From Polynucleobacter sp. AM-25C3 (GTDB taxonomy: Bacteria > Pseudomonadota > Gammaproteobacteria > Burkholderiales > Burkholderiaceae), in contig NZ_JACVOS010000006.1 in the NCBI RefSeq assembly GCF_018882335.1, positions 82,918-146,917 on the forward strand: a stretch of DNA of 64,000 nucleotides, written 5' to 3'. The notes beneath the pieces are model-generated. The model was not told the DNA's origin, did no database searches, and saw only the letters and a program-made list of their open reading frames with translations. The position numbers and the translations under genes were made by a program. Below, in pieces: positions 7,689 through 16,816 of this stretch (positions are counted from its first letter, which is position 1; each line of letters starts with the position of its first letter).

Positions 7689-8525
7689 ATGTCTACCGCA
7701 AAGAAAAATAGTATCTTCCCTGGTTTTGGCTTGTCGCTTGGTTACACCATTGTCTATCTGTCCATCATCGTCTTAATTCCGCTCTCAGCAGTCATCTTCA
7801 AAACCACCGACCTCACCTTCGGTGAATTCATTGATGCAGTCACCGCCCCAAGAGTAATGGCCTCGTATCGCCTCAGCTTTGGCATGGCCTTATTTGCTGG
7901 CCTGATCAATACTTTTTTTGGACTTTTGCTGGCCTGGTCTTTGGTTCGCTATACCTTCATCGGAAAAAATTTGGTGGATGCTTTGGTCGATTTGCCGTTT
8001 GCATTACCTACCGCCGTCACCGGCATTGCACTCGCAGCCCTGTATTCAAAAAATGGCTGGATCGGAAAATACCTTGAGCCCTTGGGTATCAAGATTGCAT
8101 TTACCCCATGGGGTGTATTGGTTGCTCTTATTTTTATCGGACTGCCATTTGTAGTCCGAACGGTGCAACCCATCCTCGAAGAAATCGAACTAGAACTAGA
8201 AGAGGCTTCGGCGAGTCTAGGCGCTAGCCGCTGGCAAACCTTCAGAAGAGTTGTTCTTCCGATTCTCTTCCCGGCCCTGTTAACAGGCTTTGCTTTGGCG
8301 TTTGCAAGAGCAGTTGGCGAGTATGGCTCGGTAATTTTTATTGCTGGCAATATTCCAATGGTTTCAGAAATTACCCCCCTCATGATTATTACCAAGCTTG
8401 AACAGTATGACTACGCAGGTGCTACAGCAATTGCGTCTGTCATGTTGGCGATCTCCCTAATCTGCCTTCTGGCAATCAATGGGCTTCAAGCATGGACTGC
8501 CAAACGCACTGGGAGGACACGCTAA
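7689..8525 (+). CDS. cysT: Sulfate/thiosulfate ABC transporter permease CysT
   Basis: A 278-residue inner-membrane permease with about six transmembrane segments, starting at ATG 7689 (a TTG immediately before is less likely). The EAA loop that contacts the ATPase is visible as [21 protein letters not shown] around residues 170-190. [15 protein letters not shown] and [16 protein letters not shown] are typical of CysT/CysU. It pairs with CysW. Its stop codon overlaps the cysW start. Confidence 0.95.
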   Translation: MSTAKKNSIFPGFGLSLGYTIVYLSIIVLIPLSAVIFKTTDLTFGEFIDAVTAPRVMASYRLSFGMALFAGLINTFFGLLLAWSLVRYTFIGKNLVDALVDLPFALPTAVTGIALAALYSKNGWIGKYLEPLGIKIAFTPWGVLVALIFIGLPFVVRTVQPILEEIELELEEASASLGASRWQTFRRVVLPILFPALLTGFALAFARAVGEYGSVIFIAGNIPMVSEITPLMIITKLEQYDYAGATAIASVMLAISLICLLAINGLQAWTAKRTGRTR

Positions 8526-9400
8526 TGACTAGCATGACCCGCTTTGAGCGCAGTGGAGCGACGAGAGATTCTGTGCTCGTTAAATCTGTTGTTCTGATTT
8601 TATCTTTGGGCTTCTTTGGCATCTTCTTACTATTGCCATTGTTTTCAGTATTTGCTGAAGCACTACATAAGGGTTGGGTATATTACTTCAATGCTCTCAC
8701 TGAACCCGATACATGGTCCGCAATCAAGCTGACTTTGCTGGCCGCAGGTATTTCCGTGCCTTTAAATCTCGTCTTTGGCGTTGCAGCCTCATGGGCAATT
8801 GCGAAATTTGATTTCAGGGGTAAGCATTTGCTCATCACCTTAATAGATATCCCATTCTCAGTATCTCCGGTTATTGCTGGTTTGATTTATGTATTGATCT
8901 TTGGTGCCCAAGGCTGGTTTGGATCTTACTTAAGTGATCATGACATCAAGATCATTTTTGCAGTGCCTGGCATTGTGTTGGCAACCATCTTTGTGACCTT
9001 CCCCTTTGTAGCGCGCGAACTCATTCCTTTAATGGAAGCACAGGGTCGCGAAGAAGAAGAGGCAGCCACAGTACTTGGTGCCAACGGTTGGCAAACTTTC
9101 TGGTATGTCACATTACCCAACATTAAGTGGGGCTTGTTATATGGAGTGATTCTGTGTAATGCGCGCGCCATGGGAGAGTTCGGTGCCGTATCCGTGGTCT
9201 CAGGCCACATTCGGGGCTATACCAACACCATCCCATTGCAAGTCGAGATTCTATACAACGAATACAACTTCGTTGCCGCCTTCGCAGTAGCATCATTGCT
9301 TGCTCTCTTAGCTCTTCTTACCTTAGCTGCCAAAACGTATGTTGAATGGCGCCTTAAATCCGAAACAAACGCTCCACCCGCAATTGAAGGACCACTATGA
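8525..9400 (+). CDS. cysW: Sulfate/thiosulfate ABC transporter permease CysW
   Basis: A 291-residue membrane permease. The ATG at 8525 overlaps the cysT stop (TAATG) and has GGGAGGA upstream, which decides the start. [18 protein letters not shown], the EAA motif [23 protein letters not shown] and [21 protein letters not shown] match CysW. It forms the heterodimeric channel with CysT. Its stop overlaps the cysA start (ATGA). Confidence 0.95.
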   Translation: MTSMTRFERSGATRDSVLVKSVVLILSLGFFGIFLLLPLFSVFAEALHKGWVYYFNALTEPDTWSAIKLTLLAAGISVPLNLVFGVAASWAIAKFDFRGKHLLITLIDIPFSVSPVIAGLIYVLIFGAQGWFGSYLSDHDIKIIFAVPGIVLATIFVTFPFVARELIPLMEAQGREEEEAATVLGANGWQTFWYVTLPNIKWGLLYGVILCNARAMGEFGAVSVVSGHIRGYTNTIPLQVEILYNEYNFVAAFAVASLLALLALLTLAAKTYVEWRLKSETNAPPAIEGPL

Positions 9401-10482
9401 GTATCGAAGTCAAAAATATTAATAAATCGTTTGGGAACTTTGTTGCCCTAAATAATGTCTCGCTCGATTTTCCTTCTGGTGAATTAGTCGCCTTGCTTGG
9501 CCCTTCTGGCTGCGGTAAAACAACTTTATTGCGCATCATTGCTGGACTTGAAACGCCTGATAGCGGAACCGTGATTTTGGATGGTCTTGATACCTCAACC
9601 ACTTCAGTTCGCGATCGCCAGGTTGGCTTTGTGTTTCAACATTACGCACTCTTCAAACACATGACTGTGTTTGATAATGTGGCCTTTGGTCTAAATGTGA
9701 AGAATCGTAAAGAGCGTCCTAGCAAAGATGAGATTGCACATAAGGTGCATGAACTTCTGAAGCTAGTGCAATTAGATTGGTTACATGATCGCTTTCCTGC
9801 GCAATTGTCTGGCGGGCAACGTCAACGCATCGCCCTGGCTAGAGCTTTGGCTGTTGAACCAAAAGTTTTACTACTTGATGAACCCTTCGGTGCGCTAGAT
9901 GCCAAAGTACGCAAAGAATTGCGTCGTTGGTTACGAAAATTACATGATGAACTCCACATTACCTCCATCTTTGTCACCCATGACCAGGAAGAGGCTCTTG
10001 AAGTGGCAGACCGCATTGTCCTCATGAATCAAGGCAATGTTGAACAAATTGGCAGCCCAGATGAAGTCTATGATCACCCCGCTACCCCCTTTGTCTATGG
10101 CTTTCTAGGCAATGTGAATCTATTTCACGGGCGCGTAGAAGGCGAAGGCATTCAAGTTGGTAAAGACAAACTCAATCACAATCAATCGGATTCTATTTCA
10201 CAAGGCGCTTCTGTTTTGGCATTCGCTCGCCCACATGAACTCGACATCGTGGCAGAGAATCAAAGCACGGATGGCGTGCTCGCAAAAATCGATCGCATTC
10301 TCTCTTTTGGACTTAATTCTCGAATTGAGTTATCCGCCCTCTCAACTGCAGATGGTGGCAATGCCCATCAGTTCTATGAGGTTGAACTGCCTAGACTTGA
10401 GGTGGCAAAACGCGATTTAGCCGAAGGTCAGCAAGTTCGCATCATTCCTTCTCAGTTGCGCGTATTTGAAAACAATCACTAA
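9397..10482 (+). CDS. cysA: Sulfate/thiosulfate import ATP-binding protein CysA
   Basis: A 361-residue ABC ATPase. Walker A is [14 protein letters not shown] (about residues 34-47), the ABC signature is [15 protein letters not shown], Walker B is [12 protein letters not shown], and the switch histidine lies in [10 protein letters not shown]. The C-terminal ~120 residues form the TOBE-like regulatory domain seen in CysA. ATG overlaps the cysW stop by four bases, so expression is coupled. It powers sulfate import through CysTW. Confidence 0.96.
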   Translation: MSIEVKNINKSFGNFVALNNVSLDFPSGELVALLGPSGCGKTTLLRIIAGLETPDSGTVILDGLDTSTTSVRDRQVGFVFQHYALFKHMTVFDNVAFGLNVKNRKERPSKDEIAHKVHELLKLVQLDWLHDRFPAQLSGGQRQRIALARALAVEPKVLLLDEPFGALDAKVRKELRRWLRKLHDELHITSIFVTHDQEEALEVADRIVLMNQGNVEQIGSPDEVYDHPATPFVYGFLGNVNLFHGRVEGEGIQVGKDKLNHNQSDSISQGASVLAFARPHELDIVAENQSTDGVLAKIDRILSFGLNSRIELSALSTADGGNAHQFYEVELPRLEVAKRDLAEGQQVRIIPSQLRVFENNH

Positions 10483-10509
10483 TTTAGATTTTTGAGCAGA
10501 TAATTCAGT

Positions 10510-11451
10510 ATGAACTTCCAACAACTCCGCATCATCCGTGAAACCGTTCGCCGCAACTTCAATCTCACTGAAGTCGGAAATGCCTTGGCTACATCACAGT
10601 CGGGTGTGAGTAAACATATCCTCGATCTAGAGGATGAGCTAGGAATCGAGCTCTTTGTACGAAAAGGAAAAAGGCTTCTGGGCCTTACAGAGCCTGGCAA
10701 AGAGCTGTTAACTATTGTTGAGCGCATGTTGCTTGATGCAAAAAATATTAAGCAATTGGGTGAACAATTTAGCCAAAGCGATAAAGGCCAATTAACGATT
10801 GCCACTACCCACACGCAAGCACGTTATGCACTACCCAATGTGGTGAGCCAATTTAAGCAACGTTTTCCGAAAGTTCATCTAGCACTCCATCAAGGCAGTC
10901 CACAAGAAATCGTGGAGCTATTGCTAGAAGGCCGCGCAGATATTGGAATTGCTACTGAGGCTTTAGAAGGCATTCCTGAGTTGGTGACTTTCCCCTACTA
11001 CTCCTGGCACCACACTGTTGTTGTTCCAAAAGGCCATCCGCTTGAGAGCAGGGAAAAGTTAACGATTGAAGACATCGCCGAATATCCTATCGTCACTTAT
11101 CACGAAGGATTTACGGGTCGCAAATCCGTAGATCAAACATTCGCTAAAGCTGGCATTACTCCAGACATCGTCATGTCTGCCCTTGATGCCGACGTGATCA
11201 AAACCTATGTCGAGCTGGGCCTTGGTATTGGCATCATTGCCTCGATGGCTTATCAAGCGGATCGCGATACCAAACTGAGCTTATTGGATGTTGGTGACCT
11301 TTTTGAAACCAATACAACCCGCATTGCCTTACGAAAAGGCTACTTTTTACGTGGGTTTGCTTATGAGTTTATTGAGCTATGCTCACACAAGCTAGATGAG
11401 GCTAAGGTGAAGTCTGCCTTAAAACCTGAATCCCACCTTGATTTAGACTAG
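10510..11451 (+). CDS. cysB: CysB-type LysR family transcriptional regulator
   Basis: A 313-residue LysR regulator. The N-terminal winged helix-turn-helix has FNLTEVGNALATSQSGVSKHILDLEDELGIELFVRKGKRLLGLT, the pattern of CysB/Cbl. The effector domain has TTHTQARYALP (where CysB binds sulfate or N-acetylserine) and TYHEGFTGRKSVDQTFAKAG. CysB activates sulfate uptake and reduction genes under sulfur limitation with O-acetylserine/N-acetylserine as inducer. It lies 27 bases after cysA. Its inducer precursor is made by the EpsC enzyme encoded at 4753, which would close a regulatory loop. Confidence 0.92.
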   Translation: MNFQQLRIIRETVRRNFNLTEVGNALATSQSGVSKHILDLEDELGIELFVRKGKRLLGLTEPGKELLTIVERMLLDAKNIKQLGEQFSQSDKGQLTIATTHTQARYALPNVVSQFKQRFPKVHLALHQGSPQEIVELLLEGRADIGIATEALEGIPELVTFPYYSWHHTVVVPKGHPLESREKLTIEDIAEYPIVTYHEGFTGRKSVDQTFAKAGITPDIVMSALDADVIKTYVELGLGIGIIASMAYQADRDTKLSLLDVGDLFETNTTRIALRKGYFLRGFAYEFIELCSHKLDEAKVKSALKPESHLDLD

Positions 11452-11555
11452 TCCTTTTGCCCGCCTGGAGCTAAAAGTCATTACTTTTGCATCTAAAGAG
11501 ATGACTTATATATATTTGTAAGTAATAAGAATAGCCAATAAACTGCTGAGTCTAG

Positions 11556-11581
11556 CTTGGGAGTGCATATTTGCACCCAAG
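11556..11581 (+). promoter_or_regulatory. Hairpin in the cysH leader
   Basis: CTTGGGAGTGCA, a TATT loop, then TGCACCCAAG form a strong stem with a small bulge, ending 14 bases before the cysH start codon. No T-run follows, so it is not an obvious terminator. It could affect translation initiation or mRNA stability. Confidence 0.4.
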
Positions 11582-11595
11582 CCTAAAAAATCAAA

Positions 11596-12351
11596 ATGAC
11601 TCTGCAAATTATCCAAAATCCCCTCGAAAAACCCACTTTTTGGTCCATTCCAGAAAGCAGCCTTACTGCCTCTCAATTGGCCGACAAGACAGCCACCCTC
11701 AAGCAACGTTTACTTGATATCACTGCGCGCTTTTCCGATGTTCGCTTTGCTACAAGTTTGGCTGCAGAAGACATGGTAATTACCGATGCGATTGCCCAAT
11801 CCAAAACCAACATTCAATTATTTACCTTGGCCACCGGTCGACTTCATCAAGAAACCGTGGATATGGCCAAGACCACTGAAGATCATTACGGGCTTCCGAT
11901 CCAAAAAGTTTATCCAGAAGATGCTGATGTGGAAGCCTTTATCGATCAATACGGCATGAATGGCTTTTACGATGGTGAAGTAGCCAAGAAAGCCTGCTGT
12001 GGGGCTCGCAAGATTAAGCCCTTGAATGCCGCCCTGCTTGGTGCCGATGCTTGGCTTACTGGCCAGAGACGCGAACAATCAACCACTCGGGTTGAGCTTA
12101 ACTTTGAAGAACATGATGGCGCACGCGGTATTACTAAATTCAATCCCTTGTTTGATTGGACTGAAGCGGATATCTGGGCTTATATCAAGCAAGAGAATGC
12201 CCCCATTCATCCGCTGCATTTAAAGGGTTACCCCAGCATTGGCTGCGAGCCTTGCACGCGTCAAGTCAAAAAAGGCGAAGACATTCGTGCGGGTCGCTGG
12301 TGGTGGTTGCAGAGCGACAGCAAAGAATGCGGCCTCCACATCAACAAATAA
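11596..12351 (+). CDS. cysH: Adenylyl-sulfate (APS) reductase
   Basis: A 251-residue reductase of the PAPS/APS reductase family. The adenylyl-binding domain has FATSLAAEDMVITDAI and TGRLHQETVDM. Two cysteine pairs, KKACCGARKIKPL and IGCEPCTRQV, are the CC/CxxC ligands of a [4Fe-4S] cluster, which marks the APS-using assimilatory type rather than the cluster-free PAPS type. The C-terminal GRWWWLQSDSKECGLHI carries the catalytic cysteine. It reduces APS made by CysDN to sulfite. It starts a gene group that continues with cysD and cysN. Confidence 0.95.
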   Translation: MTLQIIQNPLEKPTFWSIPESSLTASQLADKTATLKQRLLDITARFSDVRFATSLAAEDMVITDAIAQSKTNIQLFTLATGRLHQETVDMAKTTEDHYGLPIQKVYPEDADVEAFIDQYGMNGFYDGEVAKKACCGARKIKPLNAALLGADAWLTGQRREQSTTRVELNFEEHDGARGITKFNPLFDWTEADIWAYIKQENAPIHPLHLKGYPSIGCEPCTRQVKKGEDIRAGRWWWLQSDSKECGLHINK

Positions 12352-12399
12352 TTATTTAATTAATTCAGTAGCAAAACTTAGTAAAGAACGAATTACAGA

Positions 12400-13323
12400 A
12401 TGCAAGAACAAAAATTATTAGATGACCATTTGGATTGGCTTGAAGCTGAGTCGATCTACATCATTCGTGAAGTGGTAGCACAGTGCGCCAATCCCGCCAT
12501 GCTTTTCTCGGGCGGAAAAGATTCAATCGTCATGTTTCACTTGGCTCGCAAAGCGTTTCAGTTTGGCGATCGCCCAGTCAAATTGCCTTTCCCTATTCTG
12601 CACATCGATACTGGCCACAACTACCCCGAGGTGATTGCGTATCGTGACGCCGTAGTTGAAAAAACCGGTGTAAAACTGATTGTTGGTCACGTTGAAGATT
12701 CCATCAAAAAAGGCACTGTACGTCTGCGCAAAGAAACCGATTCTCGTAATGCTGCTCAAGCAGTCACTTTGCTTGAGGCAATTGCTGAATACGAGTTCGA
12801 CGCCCTCATGGGGGGCGCACGCCGAGATGAAGAAAAAGCGCGGGCTAAAGAACGCATCTTCTCTTTCCGAGATGAATTCGGTCAATGGGACCCTAAAGCG
12901 CAACGTCCAGAACTCTGGAATCTCTATAACGCTCGCATTGCCAAAGGTGAAAACATGCGCGTGTTCCCAATTTCCAATTGGACTGAACTTGATATCTGGC
13001 AATACATCGCTCGTGAGAAATTAGAACTACCCAGCATTTACTACACTCATCAACGTGAAGTGGTGAAGAAAAACAGTCTCTTAGTTCCCGTTACCAATAT
13101 CACCCCTAAAGCACCTGGTGATATCAGCGAAGTATTGAGTGTGCGTTTTCGTACCGTGGGCGATATTAGCTGTACCTGCCCAGTACTCAGTACCGCCGTA
13201 ACCCCTATCGACATCATTGCTGAAACTGCCATTACTGAAATCACTGAACGTGGCGCAACGCGCATGGATGATCAAACCAATGAGGCCTCAATGGAGCGCC
13301 GCAAGAAAGAAGGTTACTTCTGA
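12400..13323 (+). CDS. cysD: Sulfate adenylyltransferase subunit 2
   Basis: A 307-residue ATP pyrophosphatase-type catalytic subunit of ATP sulfurylase. The PP-loop FSGGKDSIVMFHLARKAF is at about residues 32-49, LHIDTGHNYPEVI follows, then MGGARRDEEKARAKERIFSFRD. The C-terminus RRKKEGYF is typical of CysD. It adenylates sulfate to APS, driven by GTP hydrolysis in CysN. The stop overlaps the cysN start by one base. Confidence 0.97.
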   Translation: MQEQKLLDDHLDWLEAESIYIIREVVAQCANPAMLFSGGKDSIVMFHLARKAFQFGDRPVKLPFPILHIDTGHNYPEVIAYRDAVVEKTGVKLIVGHVEDSIKKGTVRLRKETDSRNAAQAVTLLEAIAEYEFDALMGGARRDEEKARAKERIFSFRDEFGQWDPKAQRPELWNLYNARIAKGENMRVFPISNWTELDIWQYIAREKLELPSIYYTHQREVVKKNSLLVPVTNITPKAPGDISEVLSVRFRTVGDISCTCPVLSTAVTPIDIIAETAITEITERGATRMDDQTNEASMERRKKEGYF

Positions 13324-14684
13324 TGACTACTAATCAAACGCATTCTGAAAATTCGCACCAAAACGTAGTGCGATTCATCACAGCGGGTAGCGTAGATGAC
13401 GGTAAGAGCACCCTCATTGGCCGCTTACTCTACGACACCAAATCCATTTTGGTAGATCAGCTTGAGTCATTATCGAAAACCAAGCATGCACGCGTCACTT
13501 CATCAGATGCAGGCGTGGACTTAGCGCTATTAACCGATGGACTAGAGGCAGAGCGTGAGCAAGGCATCACCATTGATGTTGCTTATCGCTACTTCTCCAC
13601 CCCAAAACGCAAGTTCATCGTAGCCGACGCTCCGGGTCATGAGCAATACACGCGCAATCTGGTGACAGGTGCATCACAATCGGATGTCGCAGTCATTCTG
13701 GTAGACGCTACTCGAGTTGATCTCAACTCTAGCCCCGCTACCTTATTGGCGCAAACTAAGCGCCATGCTGCAATTGTCCATTTGCTCGGCCTACGCCATG
13801 TTGTCTTTGCTGTAAACAAAATGGACTTACTCAATTTTGATGAGAAGGTATTCAACACCATCAAAACAGCAATTGAAGACTTAACGAAAAAAATTGGCTT
13901 GCCTGCGCCGACTTTAATCCCCATGTCAGCGCTCTTAGGTGCAAACGTGGTCACCGCCAGTAAAGATACGCCTTGGTACCAGGGTCCTACATTACTGCAG
14001 TGGTTAGAGAGTCTAGATACCAGCCCGCAGTCAGAGAAAACTGCTTTACGCTTTCCGGTTCAGTATGTTGCCCGTCAAGATGGCAGCGCTTCCGATGACT
14101 TGCGTGCTTACCTTGGTCAAATTGAGTCCGGAAGTATTCGTGTAGGTCAAAAAATTAAAGTACTTCCTGAGAATCGCGAAGCTACTGTTGCCAAAATCTA
14201 TTTAGGCAATCGTTCTAATCGCGATCAAGCCAATACCAATAATGAAGTTGAGTCTGCTCAAACAGGTGAAGCTGTAGCGATTAGCCTGGCTGAAGATATC
14301 GATGTTTCTAGAGGTTGCTTGTTTATTAGTGCCGAGGACGCTACGCCACCAACGCTGAGCAAACAAATTTCTGCTGATCTTTGCTGGCTAGATATCGAGC
14401 CGCTATCTTTGAGTCGGAAGTACGCTTTACGTCACACGACTAGTACCATTGGCGCAAAGGTTAAGGGCATCCAGCAAGTGCTGGATGTACAAACGCTATC
14501 CCATGCTTTAGAAACACACCCTCTCAATGCCAATGAAATTGGTCGCGTAGATTTTGTGTTGCAAAAACCCATTGCCGCTGATTTATTTAGCCAGTCTCAG
14601 AAAACCGGCGCCTTCATCTTGATTGATGAAGCTACCAATCATACGGTTGCCGCAGGTATGATTCGGGAAGCGGTAGCTCAGTAA
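13323..14684 (+). CDS. cysN: Sulfate adenylyltransferase subunit 1 (GTPase)
   Basis: A 453-residue translation-factor-like GTPase. G1 is AGSVDDGKSTLIGRLL, G2 includes EREQGITIDVAYRYF, G3 is DAPGHEQY and G4 is NKMDL. EF-Tu-like beta-barrel domains follow. There is no fused APS kinase (CysC) domain, which agrees with an APS-type CysH that needs no PAPS. It ends just before the terminator at 14703. Confidence 0.97.
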   Translation: MTTNQTHSENSHQNVVRFITAGSVDDGKSTLIGRLLYDTKSILVDQLESLSKTKHARVTSSDAGVDLALLTDGLEAEREQGITIDVAYRYFSTPKRKFIVADAPGHEQYTRNLVTGASQSDVAVILVDATRVDLNSSPATLLAQTKRHAAIVHLLGLRHVVFAVNKMDLLNFDEKVFNTIKTAIEDLTKKIGLPAPTLIPMSALLGANVVTASKDTPWYQGPTLLQWLESLDTSPQSEKTALRFPVQYVARQDGSASDDLRAYLGQIESGSIRVGQKIKVLPENREATVAKIYLGNRSNRDQANTNNEVESAQTGEAVAISLAEDIDVSRGCLFISAEDATPPTLSKQISADLCWLDIEPLSLSRKYALRHTTSTIGAKVKGIQQVLDVQTLSHALETHPLNANEIGRVDFVLQKPIAADLFSQSQKTGAFILIDEATNHTVAAGMIREAVAQ

Positions 14685-14702
14685 GCCCACCTTCTTCACC
14701 GT

Positions 14703-14727
14703 TAAGGCCTCGCTTTGCGGGGCCTTA
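14703..14727 (+). terminator. Rho-independent terminator after cysN
   Basis: TAAGGCCTCGC, a TTT loop, then GCGGGGCCTTA, with one G-T wobble, followed by TCTTTT. It closes the sulfate assimilation group. Confidence 0.8.
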
Positions 14728-14742
14728 TCTTTTGGAGGAAAG

Positions 14743-14768
14743 AAAAAAGCCACCCCGAAGGATGGCTT
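14743..14768 (-). terminator. Rho-independent terminator for the leftward genes
   Basis: On the minus strand, AAGCCATCC-TTCG-GGGTGGCTT is a stable tetraloop hairpin followed by TTTTCTTTC. It lies about 140 bases after the end of the Rap1a-like gene. Between the two I see no convincing gene, only very short ORFs. Confidence 0.65.
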
Positions 14769-14907
14769 AAAAGAAAATCTATGGAGGTACTACTAAAGAA
14801 TGAACAACAACTTCATCGTATTCCTTTAGAAGCCACCCCTAAGGCGATATTGCCTACTTAATGTGCTAAATGCCTCATATTGGTGCATTGTCTATGCTGG
14901 CCTTAGC

Positions 14908-15276
14908 CTATTTGCAAGGGTACTTTGCCTCAAAGAATCGGACCAGGGTCTTAGCGGCACGCTCCTGATTGAACTGGGGATTACTTTGATTCCAAATCAG
15001 AAACTCTTGGAGGATTGCTTCTCTTGTGCCAGTTTCGGATGAGAAGCAAATACTGGATTTACGTTTTGGATTTTGGCCAGCCAAATAGGCCTGGTATACA
15101 CCTTCACCAAATCCAAAGCAAAAGTTCTGGCCATCAACATCATTGAGGTTTTTGCATAACTCAACCAATGCAGCAGTAGATGAGTCATTCTTGGGTAAGT
15201 TAACCTGAGAAAAAGCATTTGTCTGTAACAGCAAAGTTGCGCTAATAACTAACAGGGTTGAGTGAAATAATTTCAT
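14908..15276 (-). CDS. Secreted Rap1a/Tai-like domain protein
   Basis: A 122-residue protein with a signal peptide (MKLFHSTLLVISATLLLQTNAFS). The mature part has four cysteines spaced like the Rap1a/Tai family: LVELC, NFCFGFGEGVYQAYLAG, SSICFS, then a helical stretch and AAKTLVRFFEAKYPCK at the end. Rap1a and Tai are periplasmic immunity proteins for type VI amidase effectors, but many stand-alone homologues have unknown roles. No effector gene is adjacent, so an immunity function is not supported here. It follows the DUF3300 gene by 18 bases on the same strand. Confidence 0.65.
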   Translation of the reverse strand: MKLFHSTLLVISATLLLQTNAFSQVNLPKNDSSTAALVELCKNLNDVDGQNFCFGFGEGVYQAYLAGQNPKRKSSICFSSETGTREAILQEFLIWNQSNPQFNQERAAKTLVRFFEAKYPCK

Positions 15277-15294
15277 AGTGATCTTCTTTATAGA

Positions 15295-16410
15295 TTAGCG
15301 TCTAAATCCACCCATACGTCCAGCACCAAAACCGCCACGCCCACCAAATCGGTCATCACTCATTCGGTCGTTACGCGCCTGCTCTCGCATAGCATTTTCT
15401 TGAGCTGCCTCACGATATGTATTTGGATTGGTGCGGTCCTGTTGGTAATCATTTCTGGCTTCCTGATTTAGGCGGTCAGCTTGAGCGCGCTCTTGTGGCG
15501 TAGCATTTTTCTGAAAGGCGTTATCTGCTCGTTGCCCCGCCGCTCTTGCCGCCTGTCGATCTTGCGGGGTCGCATTATTTTTCCAATCATTGAGAAGGCG
15601 CTGTTGATTCTGAATACTGCTTGGACCAATTAGCCCCCTAGTCGATCTTCCAGAAGAATTCGTATTGTTCACATTAATCGTACCGTCAGACCAGCTAGGT
15701 GTGGACCAAAATGCACCGCCTACTGCCATCCCAAGACCAAATGACATCATCCCCCAAGCAGGGTTATAGGCAGGATATGGCGGGTAATCTGGGTATGGCC
15801 AGGCTCCATAAACAACAGTGGGGTTATAACTCGGTACATAGACCACTTGAGTATTAGCGGGGCCAATTAACACATTCGCGTTGGCATCGGTAGTCACAGT
15901 AATTTGCTGATTTGACTTAAGGGTTCCGGCCTGAACGGCACGCTTGCGTAAAGCCTGTACCGCCTTCATCGTATCTGCTGGTTGCAACTTGTAAGCATTA
16001 CCAAGATTTTGGGTCCACTGCAATTTACTGCCCATCATATTAAATGCTTGCGGGAATGGAATGAGTGACTTCACACTATCGTTCCATGATTGCGCCTTGA
16101 GAGCATCTTGCAATGCGGCACCACTAAGACTGGAATTACTATTGCGCCAGTTATAGGCTTCAGCAACTTCTAGCGGATAAGTAGATGCCAATAGCATTAA
16201 TGACAGCAAGGAATCTGGATACAGTGCAATCGGGGAAACCAAGGACTGCAATTGCTCAGATGAAATTAACTGCGGTGAATTGTTATAGCCACCACTTTGG
16301 GTATAGGACTGTGGATAGGCCGTATTTTGATAGGGATCGGCATTATTTGAGCAGGCACTCAAGAGCGCCGCAAATCCAATCAAGTACCCTGCTTTATGTT
16401 GAATATTCAT
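15295..16410 (-). CDS. DUF3300 domain lipoprotein
   Basis: A 371-residue predicted lipoprotein with lipobox LLSAC near residue 20. The DUF3300 domain follows: LQSLVSPIALYPDSLLSLMLLASTYPLEVAEAYNWR, then QPADTMKAVQALRKRAVQAG and QVVYVPSYNPTVVYG. The C-terminal third is low-complexity, with Gln/Arg/Asn-rich helices and a Gly/Arg tail (GGRGGFGAGRMGGFRR). The cell envelope is the likely location; the function is unknown. Confidence 0.85.
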   Translation of the reverse strand: MNIQHKAGYLIGFAALLSACSNNADPYQNTAYPQSYTQSGGYNNSPQLISSEQLQSLVSPIALYPDSLLSLMLLASTYPLEVAEAYNWRNSNSSLSGAALQDALKAQSWNDSVKSLIPFPQAFNMMGSKLQWTQNLGNAYKLQPADTMKAVQALRKRAVQAGTLKSNQQITVTTDANANVLIGPANTQVVYVPSYNPTVVYGAWPYPDYPPYPAYNPAWGMMSFGLGMAVGGAFWSTPSWSDGTINVNNTNSSGRSTRGLIGPSSIQNQQRLLNDWKNNATPQDRQAARAAGQRADNAFQKNATPQERAQADRLNQEARNDYQQDRTNPNTYREAAQENAMREQARNDRMSDDRFGGRGGFGAGRMGGFRR

Positions 16411-16459
16411 ACACTCATTAATCCTCTTGTATTCCTAGAGTTTAATACTGTGCTGGGAA

Positions 16460-16798
16460 TTAGTGATTTTCTTTGGCGTGATTAATAGAATACTTTGGAA
16501 TCTCAATCACCAAATCCTCGCGAGCCACAATGGCCTGGCAAGATAAACGCGACTTTGGATTCAGGCCCCATGCGCGATCTAGCAAGTCCTCTTCATTCTC
16601 ATCAGGGGCATTGAGACTTTGATAGCCCTCTTTTACGATGACGTGGCAAGTAGTGCAAGCGCACACCATATCGCAGGCATGCTCAATAGGAATATTGTTT
16701 TCTAGCAAAGCTTCACAAATAGAAGTTCCGGGAGAAACTTCAACTACCGCACCCTCCGGGCAATATTCACTATGAGGTAGAACAACGATCTGAGTCAT
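16460..16798 (-). CDS. fdx: ISC-system [2Fe-2S] ferredoxin
   Basis: A 112-residue adrenodoxin-type ferredoxin. The cluster ligands lie in EHACDMVCACTTCHV plus LSCQ further down (Cys-x5-Cys-x2-Cys...Cys). It supplies electrons for cluster assembly on IscU. It is the last gene of the leftward isc operon, 18 bases after hscA. No iscX follows. Confidence 0.95.
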   Translation of the reverse strand: MTQIVVLPHSEYCPEGAVVEVSPGTSICEALLENNIPIEHACDMVCACTTCHVIVKEGYQSLNAPDENEEDLLDRAWGLNPKSRLSCQAIVAREDLVIEIPKYSINHAKENH

Positions 16799-16816
16799 CT
16801 TGGTAATTTTCTTTTC

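Noticed and set aside
14782..14862. Short ORF in the spacer between cysN and the Rap1a-like gene
   Set aside because: Only about 26 codons, no matching strand context, and it overlaps the likely 3' untranslated region of the leftward gene.
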